NCBI RefSeq assembly: GCF_030463535.1 | Contig: NC_132879.1 | Coordinates: 38,925,425 to 38,989,424, forward strand | DNA length: 64,000 nt | Direction of reading: 5' to 3' | Origin: Salminus brasiliensis | Lineage: Eukaryota; Chordata; Actinopteri; Characiformes; Bryconidae | In this document: positions 35,911 through 48,765 of the stretch, piece after piece | Numbering within the stretch: the stretch's first letter is position 1 | Layout of the letters: each line of letters opens with the position of its first letter | The notes under the pieces: generated by a model | Database searches by the model: none | What the model saw: the letters and a program-made list of their open reading frames with translations, nothing else | Told to the model about the DNA's origin: nothing | Translations under genes and position numbers: made by a program

Positions 35911-38900
35911 CCGATTAGTTAGAGTTAGGAAGAAGAAGAACAGCCGGTGGAACAGCAGTTTATGATCTAGGGACTCCAGAGCATGGGTTAAAGGTAGTGT
36001 ATATGTTAGGCAAAGTTTTCCAAGACTGATATGGTTACTGGGCTAAGCCCCGGATGTTTACATCAACACTTTCTTTACCATCTGCCATTGCACATTTAGC
36101 TGTTTGAAGTGAAATCATTCAAGAAGTTGACAAGATCATACACCTAACAGTTACACCTAGGGCCCAGCTCATTCTATACTCTAATAACTCACTTTCATTG
36201 CAAGCTCTTCACAAGGGTCATCAGGTAGGCACCTCCTTTTGTTAATAAAATAATAATAAAAGTAAAACTTAGTAATGGGTTACTTGGACTGTATTTGTTT
36301 TAATTGATTGCTCAACTGTGATAAATGCATGCACACAGCAGAGGGCAGCCTTGCGCAATGAAATAATTGCGCTCAGAATTCATGTTAACGTGTGATTACA
36401 TCTATCCAAACAGAAGCATATCTAATTGAGAACAAGAAATCACTTATAGTTCTGCAAATTCTTATTTGTCTGCAAATTCGCATGCATGACCTTCTAATAG
36501 TCTCTTATAGGTGATATTTGAAGTGCCAGACTGATACCGACAGCTTGTGATGGGCGTGTGATGGCAATGCATCAGCCTCAATGAACTCCCTTTAGGTTCC
36601 CTAATTTACTATTCCACTTACTTTCCTCAGTCCGTGAGAGGTTGAACCCAATTAACCCTTGCCTCTGCTTTTGGTTCAGAGCATGATTTTCACTCCCGTG
36701 GCCTGCATACACCTAGGCCTGTGGTGCAGGATGGCAACTAAAGCACTTATTCTTAAACAAAGCTGCTTGCACTCACTGCTTATAAAGTTTCAGGGTATGT
36801 TATAAAATAAAATGCAGTGTAAATGAAAAGGGCCTTATAGTTACACAATAAACTTGCCTTTATCTCACCTACTGTCTGGACTGATGAGAAGTCTTGATTT
36901 GGTTGGCTCAGATGACTGAATGTGTGAAACTGCATACATGTTGAATTGAGAAATTTTAAGCGCTCGCCTAACCCTGATGTACACAACAGTTCTGCTAGAT
37001 TGTCACTACAGAACACACATTTCTCCATTTTCTATGAAAAAAAAGCTCAGTGACAGTATTTATCCATTGGAAATTAACTTTAGAGCATTCTAAAGCTATT
37101 TCAGTTATGGTGAAGTGCTGGAAATTAATATCTAATGCTATTCATCCATTCTTGTTTTCCCAGAGAGTAGAAAGTAATTTGCTGAATAAAGGCAAGTGTG
37201 AGCATTTTGGATGAGTAGGATCGATACAGTCAGAGGTGTGCTGTGCTTTGCACTTGGGTTTGCCATTTGCACACCAGAACCAATTAAAGAGGATCAATAG
37301 GAGCTTATGAGACACAAAGTGTTGGTCGCAGGTGTTACTGCAGATTGGCAAAGATTGGAGGGCCTGCTGGTTCTTTTCATCTTATTAGAAACCCCAGACT
37401 CTCTGGCGCTCTCCCTTAGTGAATCCTGCCATGGGGCCTCAGGTGGGCCAGGTGTGACTGCATTGACTTTGTGTTTTGAGAAGACTAGACTTACAAGTTA
37501 TTTCAAAGTGAAAACATTTGGCTTGAATTTTGGCTTCTCTGTGACACTGGCTCCTTTAGAATTCCTCATTTGTTTTTTATATATGTTTTTCTTTTTACAC
37601 TCCAATGCTTAGCTGACTGATATTAATTGATTTAATTTTGAACATAGTGTTTGTGGACAACTCAATGACGTTTTTTAAAATATAAGTATATTTATGCTTA
37701 GTGGGCAGATCGTCAGACAAGTTGTACTGACTATTTAACCATCTGGTAAATACAACCTTTTGATGAGCACTTGAATGCAGCAAGTCCCTTCAAAATTAAA
37801 CAGGTTTTTGTTACTGTGGCTTTAAATCCTACAATTTTTCTTGCATTTTAGATTTTTTAGGTTTCCATATATGGACTGTATGAACAAGGAAGTGAATAGT
37901 ATGTATTGAACTTTAACAGTGTTTACTGTGATGTGACAACCTAGTAAGGTATGTGTGATGGTAAGCATTCAGTAACACAGTATTAAATTGTGACATTTGG
38001 TGCCTTATAGCTGCATGGCCAAGACTAAAGAAGCAAAATATTGCCAAACATATCTTGTCTGACAGATTAGTCACAAAATTGTGTCAGAAAATGTCACTTT
38101 TCACAGAACTCTCACTTTCAGGACATTGGATGTCCATCACAATATCATGCTAGTTATGTAACCAGAGCTAATGCCTTATTTAGTGTGGAATCAGATATGA
38201 AGCAAAGTCAGTCAATTGACTCCACAACAAAAAGCTCCATAGTAAATCTGTTATGCAATCACTGATGGCTAAGCTGTGGGCAGGTAAAGGAGCGGCTCCC
38301 ATTACGGCAAGTGAAAGTGGAGTGTCATTATTCCTGATGTAAATGGAACACTTGCAGGGTGAGTGTGCAGTAATGTGAGAAGGTGCGGGAGGGCGATCCG
38401 TCAATAAGCACTCTCGCCCTGCCAACGCTAGAAGACTAATGCCCCTGTGATGCTGACGGATTGGTCAACTAACAATGATGGAGTGCTGCCACTGAGTTGT
38501 TGTGAAAGCCCTTGAGTCATCCAGTAGTCTGAATCGGATTGAGGTGTGGCGGAAAGGAGTCTTCAATGGACCAGTGTTTCTGTGCTTTAAAGCTGTATTA
38601 TACTAAATTTCATTGTTTAGGATGTGTCATACTACATCCTGACAAGTTTTATTCAAATGCAAAGCATTCTTATCTTGAATACTATAACATGAATTATCTG
38701 AATTATTACAATTAAACTAAGGATCTGGGGCTGCAGAACCACGCAGATACACACCAATGCCTGAAACCTCTCCTCTTTCAAACCACTGTCTCCCCTTTAT
38801 ATGCTTTATACATGTAGCTCCTCCCATTCCCCGACTGGAACCTACCATGTGCAATCTCTAGGTTAATACAGATCAAGGTGTGTACGTTGTTTAACCAAGA

Positions 38901-39225
38901 TTTGATGATTTTGTGCATGTTAAAGCACCTCTTTACACACACACTTTATACATGACACTAAAAACAGCTAAGCATTCTTTTCTTTATCATTTGTAGACAA
39001 ATATTTTTAAACACAGGTTCATCTACTCTACACTCAACAGTGTTTTCCAGCAAACTGATATAAAATCTAATAGTCACTCTGACACACAAGTGCACATTTG
39101 TTCAGAATCTTTACATTTCATTTCATTTCAGTAATTAGCTAACACAAAATATTCTATGAAAAAGACTGCAACACCAACTACAGCTCCAGCTTTAGTTGTT
39201 TAAAAATGATGTAATTGTGATCGTT
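35911..39225. other. Non-coding stretch with no recognised gene
   Basis: Only short unsupported frames, the longest 101 codons at 37307-37612 with no recognisable motif. I see no splice-consistent coding exon, RNA gene or clear transposon. 38240-38480 is more GC-balanced than its surroundings and might be conserved non-coding DNA, which I cannot judge from one sequence. Confidence 0.5.
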
Positions 39226-39245
39226 AAAAAAAAAAAATAAAAAAT

Positions 39246-39281
<36 letters not shown>
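39226..39281. repeat. Poly-A and (TA)n microsatellite
   Basis: An A-rich run followed by about 16 TA repeats. It may be the tail of a retroposon, but no body was recognised upstream. Confidence 0.9.
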
Positions 39282-39282
<1 letters not shown>

Positions 39283-39870
39283 CATGGCGAAATGCGATCT
39301 CAAGACACTAAAAAGCTGTTACACATGGACCACTATGCAGAAATTTGGGGGGTACAGTACTCCCCCACCCCACCTCCCTCTCTATCACCCCTAAATCTAC
39401 ACCTTTGTACAAGACTAGGATGAGAACCACTGCAATAAAGTCAGAACCTCTTCTTCATCCTGTCTCCCCTCTCTAAGGTCAGATGATGATGCATGTTCTA
39501 TACTTGACTCATTCCATTTCAGTCACATAGAGACACACTCACTCACACACAGACATGCGCACATACACACAGAGTTATGGTCCATCATAGTTTTAGGCTG
39601 TGGCTCTTTCCTGAAAGGTCAGAAAAGTTTGATATTTACAGCTGGCATACATCATCCACACAGGAGGTTTATTGGAGCCTGACAGCTGACAGAGTGCTGC
39701 TAACAGGCACATGGATGTTTTAGCGCCATCAGGTTGTGTTTGCTCCTGCCTGTGATCACAACCGATGAGTCACATTCCTGTATGTAGCTCTTAGTTCCAA
39801 GGTTATTGGGAAGTTTTACTGGCTTTTTGCTACAGAAAACTTAACAACAAAAAGCCATGATCAGTGTGTG

Positions 39871-39873
<3 letters not shown>

Positions 39874-39926
<53 letters not shown>
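39874..39926. repeat. (TA)n microsatellite
   Basis: Pure TA dinucleotide repeat of about 26 units. It creates an artificial open frame of alternating I and Y codons running to 40412, which is not a gene. Confidence 0.95.
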
Positions 39927-39929
<3 letters not shown>

Positions 39930-40410
39930 ACCATCTCATCAACCGTAGCAAACTGCGATAGCAAAACATTAACATTTACTCTGGGCCAAGCTACTCTGCA
40001 GGCAGGCACATACTTACATCGCAAGCATGTTTTGTACACTGACTTGCCAGCTTGTCACCGTGACACCTCTACATTATTGGCCATTTCAACAAGAGCACCT
40101 ACCACACTGGTGCATTTTAAAGGTTCACAGTTCCTGATTGTATTTGTTGTTACACAATTCATCATCCTCTACAACATCCATGTATGGAAAAAGACCATCA
40201 TGAAGACCAATGGTGATCAGAAACAAGAATTTGAAACTGGTAAATGTCTTAGTAGATGGAAACTGTTATATAAGGTTACACTATCTAAGCAAATATTGTA
40301 CTTAAACCTGTATGCACTGTATACACACAATGGGATGTTTTCTTTCAAATTAAGAAATGTCCCTGCCCGTAGCATTAGATGCTTAATTGATCCCTGGGAA
40401 ACCAAATATT

Positions 40411-40600
40411 AGAGTGACCAGACGTCCTCTTTTCCCTGAACATGTCCTCTTTTTGGGATGTAAAAAAGTGTCTAGTCTGGATTTTTAAATTGTGTAAATA
40501 GTCTGGGATTTCGCATTGATTTGAGGTGTTCTTAACAACTCCACAGCTGCTGTGTGGATATTTACAGCTTCAAATATTGTTTAAGCCCCACCCACCACGG
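40411..40600. repeat. Dispersed repeat starting GTGACCAGACGTCCTCTT
   Basis: The block AGAGTGACCAGACGTCCTC, then CATGTCCTCTTTTTGGGA, then GTCTGGGATTTCGCATT recalls a repeat I have seen in many fish sequences. I cannot place it in a named superfamily. Flanking DNA to 42720 shows no gene. Confidence 0.45.
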
Positions 40601-42722
40601 CTGATTGGATACAGCCTAAACATTTGAAAGCAAATGCAATTCAACACTCTGACTTTCTAACTTTTTATTTTATTAAAATTTGTTAATGCTTTTTTTAAAG
40701 GCATGAAGTAAAAACTGAATTTAAAAGGTCATAAAAGTTAAACTTATTAAGGCTTATTAAGTCTATTAAGGCTTTTCCTTGGTAAATGAGTGAATGTTTA
40801 TGTAGTAATGTAATGTTACTTAATGTAATAAACTAAGTAACTAAATACATACACACTGCCATGATTCTACAACTTAGGCCTACTTGAAGCCCCGAGTCAC
40901 AACTTCCTCATCACAACGCCTGTGCCCTTTTTTTTATAGAAAACCAACATATGGTGACCCTACCATATATGAACATTTACACTATACATTTTTAGATACC
41001 TGCTCGCATTTCAAGCAAAAACCTTTCCCTTATTTACTTCACTTTATTTATCATTTGTATGCACATTTTTACTTTATTTACTCCTTGTGTGCACTTTTGT
41101 TGTTAGTTTGTCCTCTTAGTTTTGTCATTTGTGAACATGTTTGTGCAGAGAGTGTTTTGCTGGTCTTTTCTTTTAGACCTCCCTATTACTCAATGTCAGC
41201 AACACCAATCAAAACCAAGTTTGAAATCCATGAAATCCATTTTCTTCAGTGAATCTAATCTAATAAATTCTCACTGAAATGTCAGACTGCTGGAAGGGGT
41301 GGTGAAAAACACTTGTAGTCAATTGCAGTTCTTGTTTTCTGGTACAAGGCATGTTTTAATTGAGTTAATTGTCTGTAACCAAAAGCTAAGAAGCCAGTTT
41401 GGGCTCTAAACGTACTCTCAACAAAATCAAATACATTCAGGCAGCAAATCATGTTTTCTTCAATTTACTTATTGCAGTTTTTATTCTAATTACTGATTAT
41501 TGAGAAGACAAATACTGTGTTCCACTTTCATTCCAGTTTCAAATGAATGCAAAGCAGTCATGCATCTCTTAATAGTGTTAATGGATCCATTCCCAGTGTG
41601 GCATCAGATCATTTTGAACAAATGAAATAACCACACTCAAAAGAAAAAGCTGGAAATTTTAAGGGGAACCAAAACAACATGCTTGCATTAGCTTGTTTGT
41701 GTTGTGTCTGTATTCTCTTTATGCTTTTATGTTGCTTTCCGAGTATGGAAATAAAATGTTCCGGGTTGCTTTTTCCCCATTAGTGAGGTGACCTGTTGAC
41801 TTAGGGGCTGGCTGTGCATCCATGTTGCTGTACTATTTCTGTGGTTTTCCAGCTGTAGTTTAAACCTTTTAGCTAAACTCATGGGAATTGATGTTTTTGT
41901 CTTGAATTGTTTCCTGCTGGTGAAATGCCACAGACAGCTTTGCTTACACGTTTCTGAATGGAGAATGAGAGAATGGAAGTACAAGGGACAGGTAAGATTA
42001 GGCTTTTCATCTCCAAGGACAGTCCAGCAACCCTAGATAACACCGGTACATCAAGGTGACTTTGACTAGCATCTGATAAAAGCTCCATTGAATTATGCAT
42101 GGGCTACCTAGGCACTGTTCTTTTGGCAGATAGGGGTGGGGTGGTGTTCAATAGCAGCCATTAGCTGCAGTCTGGAAGGCTTTCAAAGACAAAAAATTAA
42201 ACTTGCCAAAGGTTGCAGCAAGACAGAGAGGAAACAGTTTAATAACAAAGATACAGGGGATGGAGCTGGGTCTCTGTTTGCTCCATGTGATCTGATTACC
42301 TTTTCCATTGAACTGTGAGAGGAGGGACGGGCAGGTGGGGAGAGAGAAAGCACAGAGCCCATCAGGCAGGTGTTTACTGGGCAGAAGCGGTCAGTGTCAA
42401 ACCTGCTGAGAAGGTCTGCTATGCTGCTGGTAGCTAAGTGCTGCTCAAGGGCCTAGACAGGTCCTCACCCTTAAGACACCACAGGTGTATATCTGAAGAA
42501 GCTGCATTCAGCCTTTCATTAATTTGCCATTCGGAAGGCAAATTAAATAAGGTAATCTGTAATGCTGTGTATGTCTAATAACAATGATGAAGACAGATAA
42601 CAACCGATAATCACACTTAACAATTCACAGTTGACAATCAAGTTGACAAGCAGGGGTGCACCTATAAGGCTTTTATGGAGGAATTTAACAGTCCCAAACT
42701 AATAATAATCTGAATTGAGGAG
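40601..42722. other. Non-coding stretch with no recognised gene
   Basis: AT-rich, with only short frames lacking motifs (for example 122 codons at 40884-41252, rich in F, Y and L from T-rich DNA). No transposon ends or RNA genes seen. Confidence 0.45.
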
Positions 42723-42959
42723 TACAGTCCTGCTCATCATTATTGGCACCCATAAAGTTTAAGTACAGAATCAAGTGAAACAGCTTTTTAGAGCACTTGT
42801 GTTTAATACAAAAGAGCAAGTGGTAAACAACAATTGACAACAAAAAACAAGAGAAAAAAATAGAAGAACATAAAACTTGCTGTAACACTGGTATTGGCAC
42901 CCTTTACATTAAATTAGAATGGAAACACATTTTGACTCACCTGTCGTAAATCACTAATG

Positions 42960-43783
42960 AGAATCACCTGTGATAAATTGTCTGAAGAAGTGCTATTATT
43001 ACACAAGACACAAGATGGTATAAGGCCATCTCCAAAGACCTTGGTATCCCAGTTTCAACAGTGCTCAATAAGAAGTTTAGCTTAAATTTAAAGTTAAATT
43101 TAAAGTTTTAAGTTTGCCAAGCATGGAACCATCAAGAACCTCCCTGGACATGGGGGAAAGAGGAATATTGACAAGAGAAGTCTTTGAAGGTTGGTATGAA
43201 TGGTGGAAAAAACACCACGTTAAACATCCAAAGACCTAAAGGCCAACCTGGAACAGTCTGGGATCATGGTTTCAACAAGTATCATGCGCCACACACTAAA
43301 CCAAGCAGAGCTTTATGGGCTAAGGCCAAGGAAGAAACCATTGCTGAAGAAAAAACATAAAGGAACGACTAATCTTTGCCAAAGAGTCTCTTGACAAACC
43401 ACAATCCTTCTGGGAAAATGTTCTGTGGACAGGTAAAACAAAAATAGAGCTTTTTGGCAATGCAAAGCATTGTTTGTTTACAGATGGCACAATGAAGCTT
43501 ATAAGGAAAAGAACATCCCAACCAACAGTTAAATATAGTAGAGGATCCATAAAGCTGTTGGGGTTGCTTTGCTGCGTCTGGTACTGGAAGCCTTGACAGT
43601 ATCACAGGAATCATGAAATTATCAAGAGATTTTAGAACAAAATGTCTTACCCAGTGTAAGAAAACTTTGTTTATGGTCAAAGATTATGGATCCTTCACCA
43701 AGACAATGACCCAAAGCACACATCCAAAAGTACACAGGATGGTTTAAAATGGCCAGCAATGAGTCCTGACCTCAATCCTAACA
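42960..43783 (+). pseudogene. Decayed Tc1 transposase, 5' part
   Basis: Reading frames are broken but recognisable pieces follow in order. They are a helix-turn-helix-like KAISKDLGIPVSTV block, a W(S)-equivalent ending in KIELFG near 43440, a GGVALLRLVLEA-like stretch, and [10 protein letters not shown] with SPDLNPN just before the insertion. These are the DDE-domain landmarks of Tc1 transposases. The catalytic glutamate block is displaced to 45424 by the inserted element. Confidence 0.8.
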
Positions 43784-43785
43784 TA

Positions 43786-45421
43786 CAGTGCATCCGGAAA
43801 GTATTCACAGCGCTTCACTTTTTCCACATTTTGTTAGGTTACAGCCTTATTCCAAATTGTATTAAATTAATCTCTTTCCTCAACATTCTACACAAAATAC
43901 CCCATTATGACCATGTGAAAAAAGTTTTCTTGAGAGTTCTGAGAATTTATTAAAATTAAAAAACAAAGAAATCATATTTACATAAGTATTCACAGCCTTT
44001 GCTTAATACTTTGTAGAACCACCCTTGGCAGCAACTACAGCCTCAAGTCTTTTTGAATATGATGCCACAAGCTTGGCACACCTCTCTTTAGGCAGTTTTG
44101 CCCATTCTTCTTTGCAGTACCTCTGAAGCTCCTTCAGGTTGGATGGGAGACGTCTGTGCACAGCCATTTTCAGATCTCTCCAGAGATGTTCAATCGGATT
44201 CAAGTCTGGGCTCTGGCTGGGCCACTCCAGGACATTCACAGAGTGGTCCTGAAGCCACTCCTTTGAGATCTTGGCTGTGTGCTTCGGATCGTTGTCCTGC
44301 TGAAAAATGAACCGTCGCCCCAGTCTGAGGTCAAGAGCGCTATGGAGTAGGTTTTCATCCAGGATGTCTCTGTACATTGCTGCATTCATCTTTCCCTCTA
44401 TCCTGACTAGTCTGGCAGTTCCTGCAGCTGAAAAACATCCCCATAGCATGATGCTGCCACCACCATGCTTGACTGTAGGGATGGTATTGGCCTTGTGATG
44501 AGCAGTGCCTGGTTTCCTCCAAACATGACGCCTGGCATTCACACCAAAGAGTTCAATCTTTGTCTCATCAGACCAGAGAATTTTGTTTCTCATGGTCTGA
44601 GAGTTCTTCAGGTGCCTTTTGGCAAATTCCAGATGGGCAGCCTTGTGCCTTTTACTAAGGAGTGGCTTTCGCCTGGCCACTCTGCCATACAGGCCTGATT
44701 GGTGGATTGCTGCAGAGATGGTTGTCCTTCTGCAAGGTTCTCCTCTCTCCACGGAGGAACGCTGGAGCTCTGACAGAGTGACCATCGGGTTCTTGGTCAC
44801 CTCCCTGACCAAGGCCCTTCTCCCCCGATCACTCAATTTAGATGGCCGGCCAGCTCTAGGAAGAGTCCTGGTGGTTCCAAACTTCTTCCATTTACGGATG
44901 ATGGAGGCCACTGTGCTCATTGGGACCTTCAAAGCAGCAGAAATTTTTCTGTATCCTTCCCCAGATTTGTGCCTCGAGACTATTTTGTCTCGGAGGTCTA
45001 CAGACAATTCCTTTGACTTCATGCTTGGTGTTTGCGCTCTGACATGCAGTCAACTGTGGGACCTTATATAGACAGGTGTGTGCCTTTCCAAATCATGTCC
45101 AATCAACTGGATTTACCACAGGGGGACTCCATTTAAGCTGTAGAAACATCTCAAGGATGATCAGTGGAAACAGGATGCACCTGAGCTCAATTTTGAGCTT
45201 CATGGCGAAGGCTGTGAATACTTACGTAAATGTGATTTCTTAGTTTTTTATTTTTAATAAATTTTCAGAACTCTCAAGAAAACTTTTTTCACATGGTCAT
45301 AATGGGGTATTTTGTGTAGAATTTTGAGGAAAGAGATTAATTTAATACAATTTGGAATAAGGCTGTAACCTAACAAAATGTGGAAAAAGTGAAGCGCTGT
45401 GAATACTTTCCGGATGCACTG
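43786..45421 (-). mobile_element. Young Tc1/mariner element (IR/DR type), 1636 bp
   Basis: Both ends read CAGTGCATCCGGAAAGTATT and are flanked by TA (43784-43785 and 45422-45423), the Tc1 target duplication. Inverted repeats of about 214 bp (43786-44001 and 45208-45421) differ at only a handful of positions. Each contains an outer (AAAGTATTCACAGCGC) and an inner (TAAGTATTCACAGCC) direct repeat, the Sleeping Beauty-like IR/DR layout. The single ORF is intact. It sits inside an older Tc1 transposase gene. Confidence 0.96.
44003..45022 (-). CDS. Tc1-family transposase, intact (339 aa)
   Basis: Cuts and pastes its own element at TA sites in the nucleus. Residues 1-50 form the first helix-turn-helix (DKIVSRHKSGEGYRKIS...VPMSTV). 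GRPSK at 58-62 is the GRPR/AT-hook-like linker before the second DNA-binding fold (about 63-120). The catalytic core is DD34E: D152 (WSDETK), D243 ([10 protein letters not shown]) and E278 (NPIEHLW), with the glycine-rich [15 protein letters not shown] strip at 185-199. Length matches the usual about 340 aa. The stop codon abuts the left inverted repeat. No stop or frameshift is present, so the protein may be active or only recently silenced. Confidence 0.95.
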   Translation of the reverse strand: MKSKELSVDLRDKIVSRHKSGEGYRKISAALKVPMSTVASIIRKWKKFGTTRTLPRAGRPSKLSDRGRRALVREVTKNPMVTLSELQRSSVERGEPCRRTTISAAIHQSGLYGRVARRKPLLSKRHKAAHLEFAKRHLKNSQTMRNKILWSDETKIELFGVNARRHVWRKPGTAHHKANTIPTVKHGGGSIMLWGCFSAAGTARLVRIEGKMNAAMYRDILDENLLHSALDLRLGRRFIFQQDNDPKHTAKISKEWLQDHSVNVLEWPSQSPDLNPIEHLWRDLKMAVHRRLPSNLKELQRYCKEEWAKLPKERCAKLVASYSKRLEAVVAAKGGSTKY

Positions 45422-45423
45422 TA

Positions 45424-45558
45424 TAATCTTCAACTCTGGAGTGAGCGGAAATCTGCCATTGGGGAAAAGAACCCTGCAAAGCTGAGAAGTGCAAGAAGCT
45501 TAGAGATGGCCACAAGAAACATTTGGAAGCTCTCATAACTGCCAAAGGGTATGTAACC
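45424..45558 (+). pseudogene. Decayed Tc1 transposase, 3' part
   Basis: Continues the old transposase after the insertion, reading NLQLWSERKSAIGEKNPAKLRSARSLEMATRNIWKL, the C-terminal region that normally follows the catalytic glutamate. The join across 43783/45424 is collinear, which proves the insertion order. Confidence 0.7.
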
Positions 45559-45599
45559 AAATATTAATGAGGGGTGCCTTTATTGTTGCACATGCTGTT

Positions 45600-48500
45600 T
45601 ATTCTGTTTCTTACTTGAAATTGCAACATGTAAAATATTTTTTGTTGTATGCTTTCGCCGTGCTTTCGAATGTAAATAGGGAGATTAGTGAGGATGAGAG
45701 ATGTTAGATATTACTGTGTATTTTCAAACAATCACTAAGCACTCCACTGTTTCTCTTCTCTGTATTTTGTGAAATCCATCTTTTTATTTGAAAGAAATCA
45801 GAGCTTTTCATCTCATGTCATCTATTGGCTCAAAAAACGCACAGCCACTACGCTCTATCATTCATCACTTTCAATTTAACCTTTTCTCCAAGCATCAGCA
45901 GCCCAGCCCCCTCTCTCACTCGTCATAATTTATGTCTGTTTCTTGGTAAAGGCCATTTACAAAACACTCTGTAACCTATTCCTGCCTCCACTCTCGTAAT
46001 TGCCTGAGAAATTAGAAGCAGGCTGAATTGAAATCAATGGTAAAGAGTGATAACACTTGTTCCTACATATTTTATAATTATACGTTATTTATATTAAATA
46101 AGTCTGCTTCCTCTTGTACAATGTAAGGAAATAGAAAGTAGAGCAAATATGAGGTCTGTTAAGTCTAGCAAAATACTGGTTAAAAATTAGGCAATAAGGC
46201 AAATTTAAAGAAATATCTAATAAAAAAAACAGCTTTTGTCTGCAAATCTATTGGAGGTAATTTGACATGACATAGTAATGAAATAAAGCAAGGCACTAAA
46301 TGAGACCTAAGTGAGCAGTCCATTAGTCTTGGAGGCAAAAAGTCAGCTAATATATTTTCATCTCACAAGATCACGGCACATGATGATTGATGTAATTAAA
46401 GCTGTCAAACAGAGTGTTTGTCCACTGGAGGAGGAAATTAGCTATTTAGCCTTGGATTTTGTAAATCATTATCACCACTGAGCATATTTACTGGACAGCA
46501 AATGGCCTATCAGCCTACCTCCAGCTAAGCTTGAAGGTTGCTTCCTACCACCCTCTACTGAACAAAATACTTTAAAACAGCTTTAATTTGGCTTATGATG
46601 AATCACAAAGAGTTTTTGTGTTTAAGTATAATAATTTATTTTACCCTGTTTAGTTATGTCTAGTTTTACCTGCTAGCCATATATAATCAGAACCATGTCA
46701 TACACAATGCCACCACAAAAGCAAAAAAGCATATATAGGCAAGATTAGTCTGTCCAAAGCACATTGTTCCAGATGTCCTAGTCTTTGTCTATGTGTTCTC
46801 TGGTAAGTCTGTGGGTCGTGGCTAGGGTTTCCTCCCTTCAGTTGAAGTATTTATATCACCTCCATCTCTCAATATTGTTAAAATGAAGATCTAAGGTTTG
46901 TGATTAAACGTCAGAAAGGACAACTCGGATACACATGAGTTAACTTTGTCCAGAAATTATCACCAGATTAGATTTCTTGTGACTGTATTCATATGAAATC
47001 CAACAAAATAATCAGGCTCATTATAATTTCAATAAATTCATTGGGTTGCTGCACAAGTCATCATAATATGGCAGATTTGACAAGTGTCACTTTTATTGGC
47101 ATGAAATGTTTGGACAGCTGCTGTGGAAACAATTACAGAGTTTAGTCTGACAAATATTTTTTTCACCAATTTACTCCAATTTCTTGTGGGATTCAAACAA
47201 TAAATTAGTGTGTTCAAAGATCATGGGTGATTTTAGGTCCTATTCACCTGCCCACAGCCATACTGCGTTTGACAGCTTATTGGAATTTCCTAAAACTTTG
47301 CTTTATAGAAGTGTGCATGAAGTGGCCCTCTGACAGTCATTCCGCATCCTTCTGTTGCAGGCATAGATGCCAAGAAAGGGGGACAAGACTGAGAAAAACC
47401 ATGGCAGTGAAACTATCGTACAGTCTGAAAACAGTTGGGATAGTGACATTGTTGTAAACATTTGGAGAGTAGTATTTCATCATGGAAATGATCATTTTAC
47501 AAAGTGTGAAATTTTATGATACTTTATTAATGAGCCATGCTAACAAAAAGGTTTCATACATGAATGTAGGCAGTCAAAAATGAAAAAATGAATGAATATT
47601 ATTTGGCATCCTAAGAACAGAAATGTGTGCAGTTATAAAAAAGAAAGAGCTGATTTGGCAGGTTTGATGAGATCATTGCTATTCTGATAAAAGTAAATAT
47701 AGTTTTATAGTCTTAGAATATTTGTACATATTAATAAATTAAGAGATAGTTAGATGTTTTACCTAGAGAATTCAACATATTTGGGGCTAGTGTCAGCTGC
47801 TGGTAGACAGGTTTTAAGCTAAATTTTACATTGGCAGTCCTGCTTGTTCTGCCACAGCCTGACTGGCACACAGAAATTTTAATAAACATTTCATTTTAAT
47901 GGAATTTATTTGCTTTTATTGTGTTTTAAATAACAATGCAACACTATACTACACTACCTGATAATGACACTATTGCTTAATTTTCTCCAAAGACATCCCA
48001 AATAGTTTTGCTCCTGATCATTATCTGATGATAGTATTACTTCAGTTGCTGAAGGGAAATTAACTGAACTAAAAAGAGTCTGTTTATTAGAGTTAATACA
48101 CACAACACAATACAGGCTATTTGCCGAATCTTAATCTGAACACTTGCAAATTCAGTGTTTTTCCCTGCCCCTGCCCTCCCTATTTAAGATGGCACCCATG
48201 TGTGCTCTTTTTGCTGTCCTGTGTCAATCTGGCGCTGTTGTCTTATGTTGCAAAACAGACATTGCTTAAAAGGAAACACATTGACTTTATTAAAGAATTA
48301 GTAAGCTCAGCCATAAATGAAAAAGGTTCTAAGTAATTATGTATGTATGTTGTGAAACAGCTCCCATCCAACCATGATTTGCATGCCATGTATTCCTGAA
48401 AGCCAGCTATGATAAAATTAAATGAACAACTAAATAAGTGTCTCTAGAGGTAAATCTTCACATGCCTCTCTAATTTGCTCAAGAACTCAATTCATCTGCA

Positions 48501-48765
48501 CACGTGTTCCTAATATAGTCTTTAAAACAATGCCGGAAGGTTTCATGAGCAGTACCATCAAAGAAACACTTTTAGTTCCCAAAAAGATCTGGTACTGCGA
48601 AGAACTTTTTAAGGACACATTGTTCTATGTCAAGTTAAGGGCTCTTTCTAGAACCAACTTTATGGGGAGAAGTAACTTTAAAAGGCTTTTCACACCTAAA
48701 CAACTCATTAACATACACTAGTGACTAAAGAACCATGAGGAACCAAAGTTCATAATGTGCTGTCC
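45600..48765. other. Non-coding stretch with no recognised gene
   Basis: No coding exon, RNA gene or transposon end identified. 45770-46060 and 46330-46480 have balanced composition and packed homeodomain-type motifs (TGATTGAT 46384, TAATTA 46393, CTGTCA 46402), so they are candidates for conserved enhancers. Confidence 0.4.

Larger units (their letters stand above)
42725..45590 (+). mobile_element. Old Tc1/mariner element, decayed and interrupted
   Basis: The left end at 42725 (after a TA) reads CAGTCCTGCTCATCATTATTGGCACC. A diverged inverted counterpart, GAGGGGTGCCTTTATTGTTGCACATGCTG, lies near 45570-45598. Between them is a broken Tc1 transposase on the plus strand, split by a younger Tc1 at 43786-45421. 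The right boundary is approximate. Confidence 0.8.

Noticed and set aside
37307-37612. 101-codon open frame
   Set aside because: No motif, no neighbouring exons, composition matches random AT-rich DNA.
39864-40412. 182-codon open frame
   Set aside because: Its first part is the TA microsatellite read as I and Y; the rest has no motif and a repeat begins at its end.
44098-45071. Several plus-strand frames across the Tc1 element
   Set aside because: They are antisense shadows of the intact minus-strand transposase.
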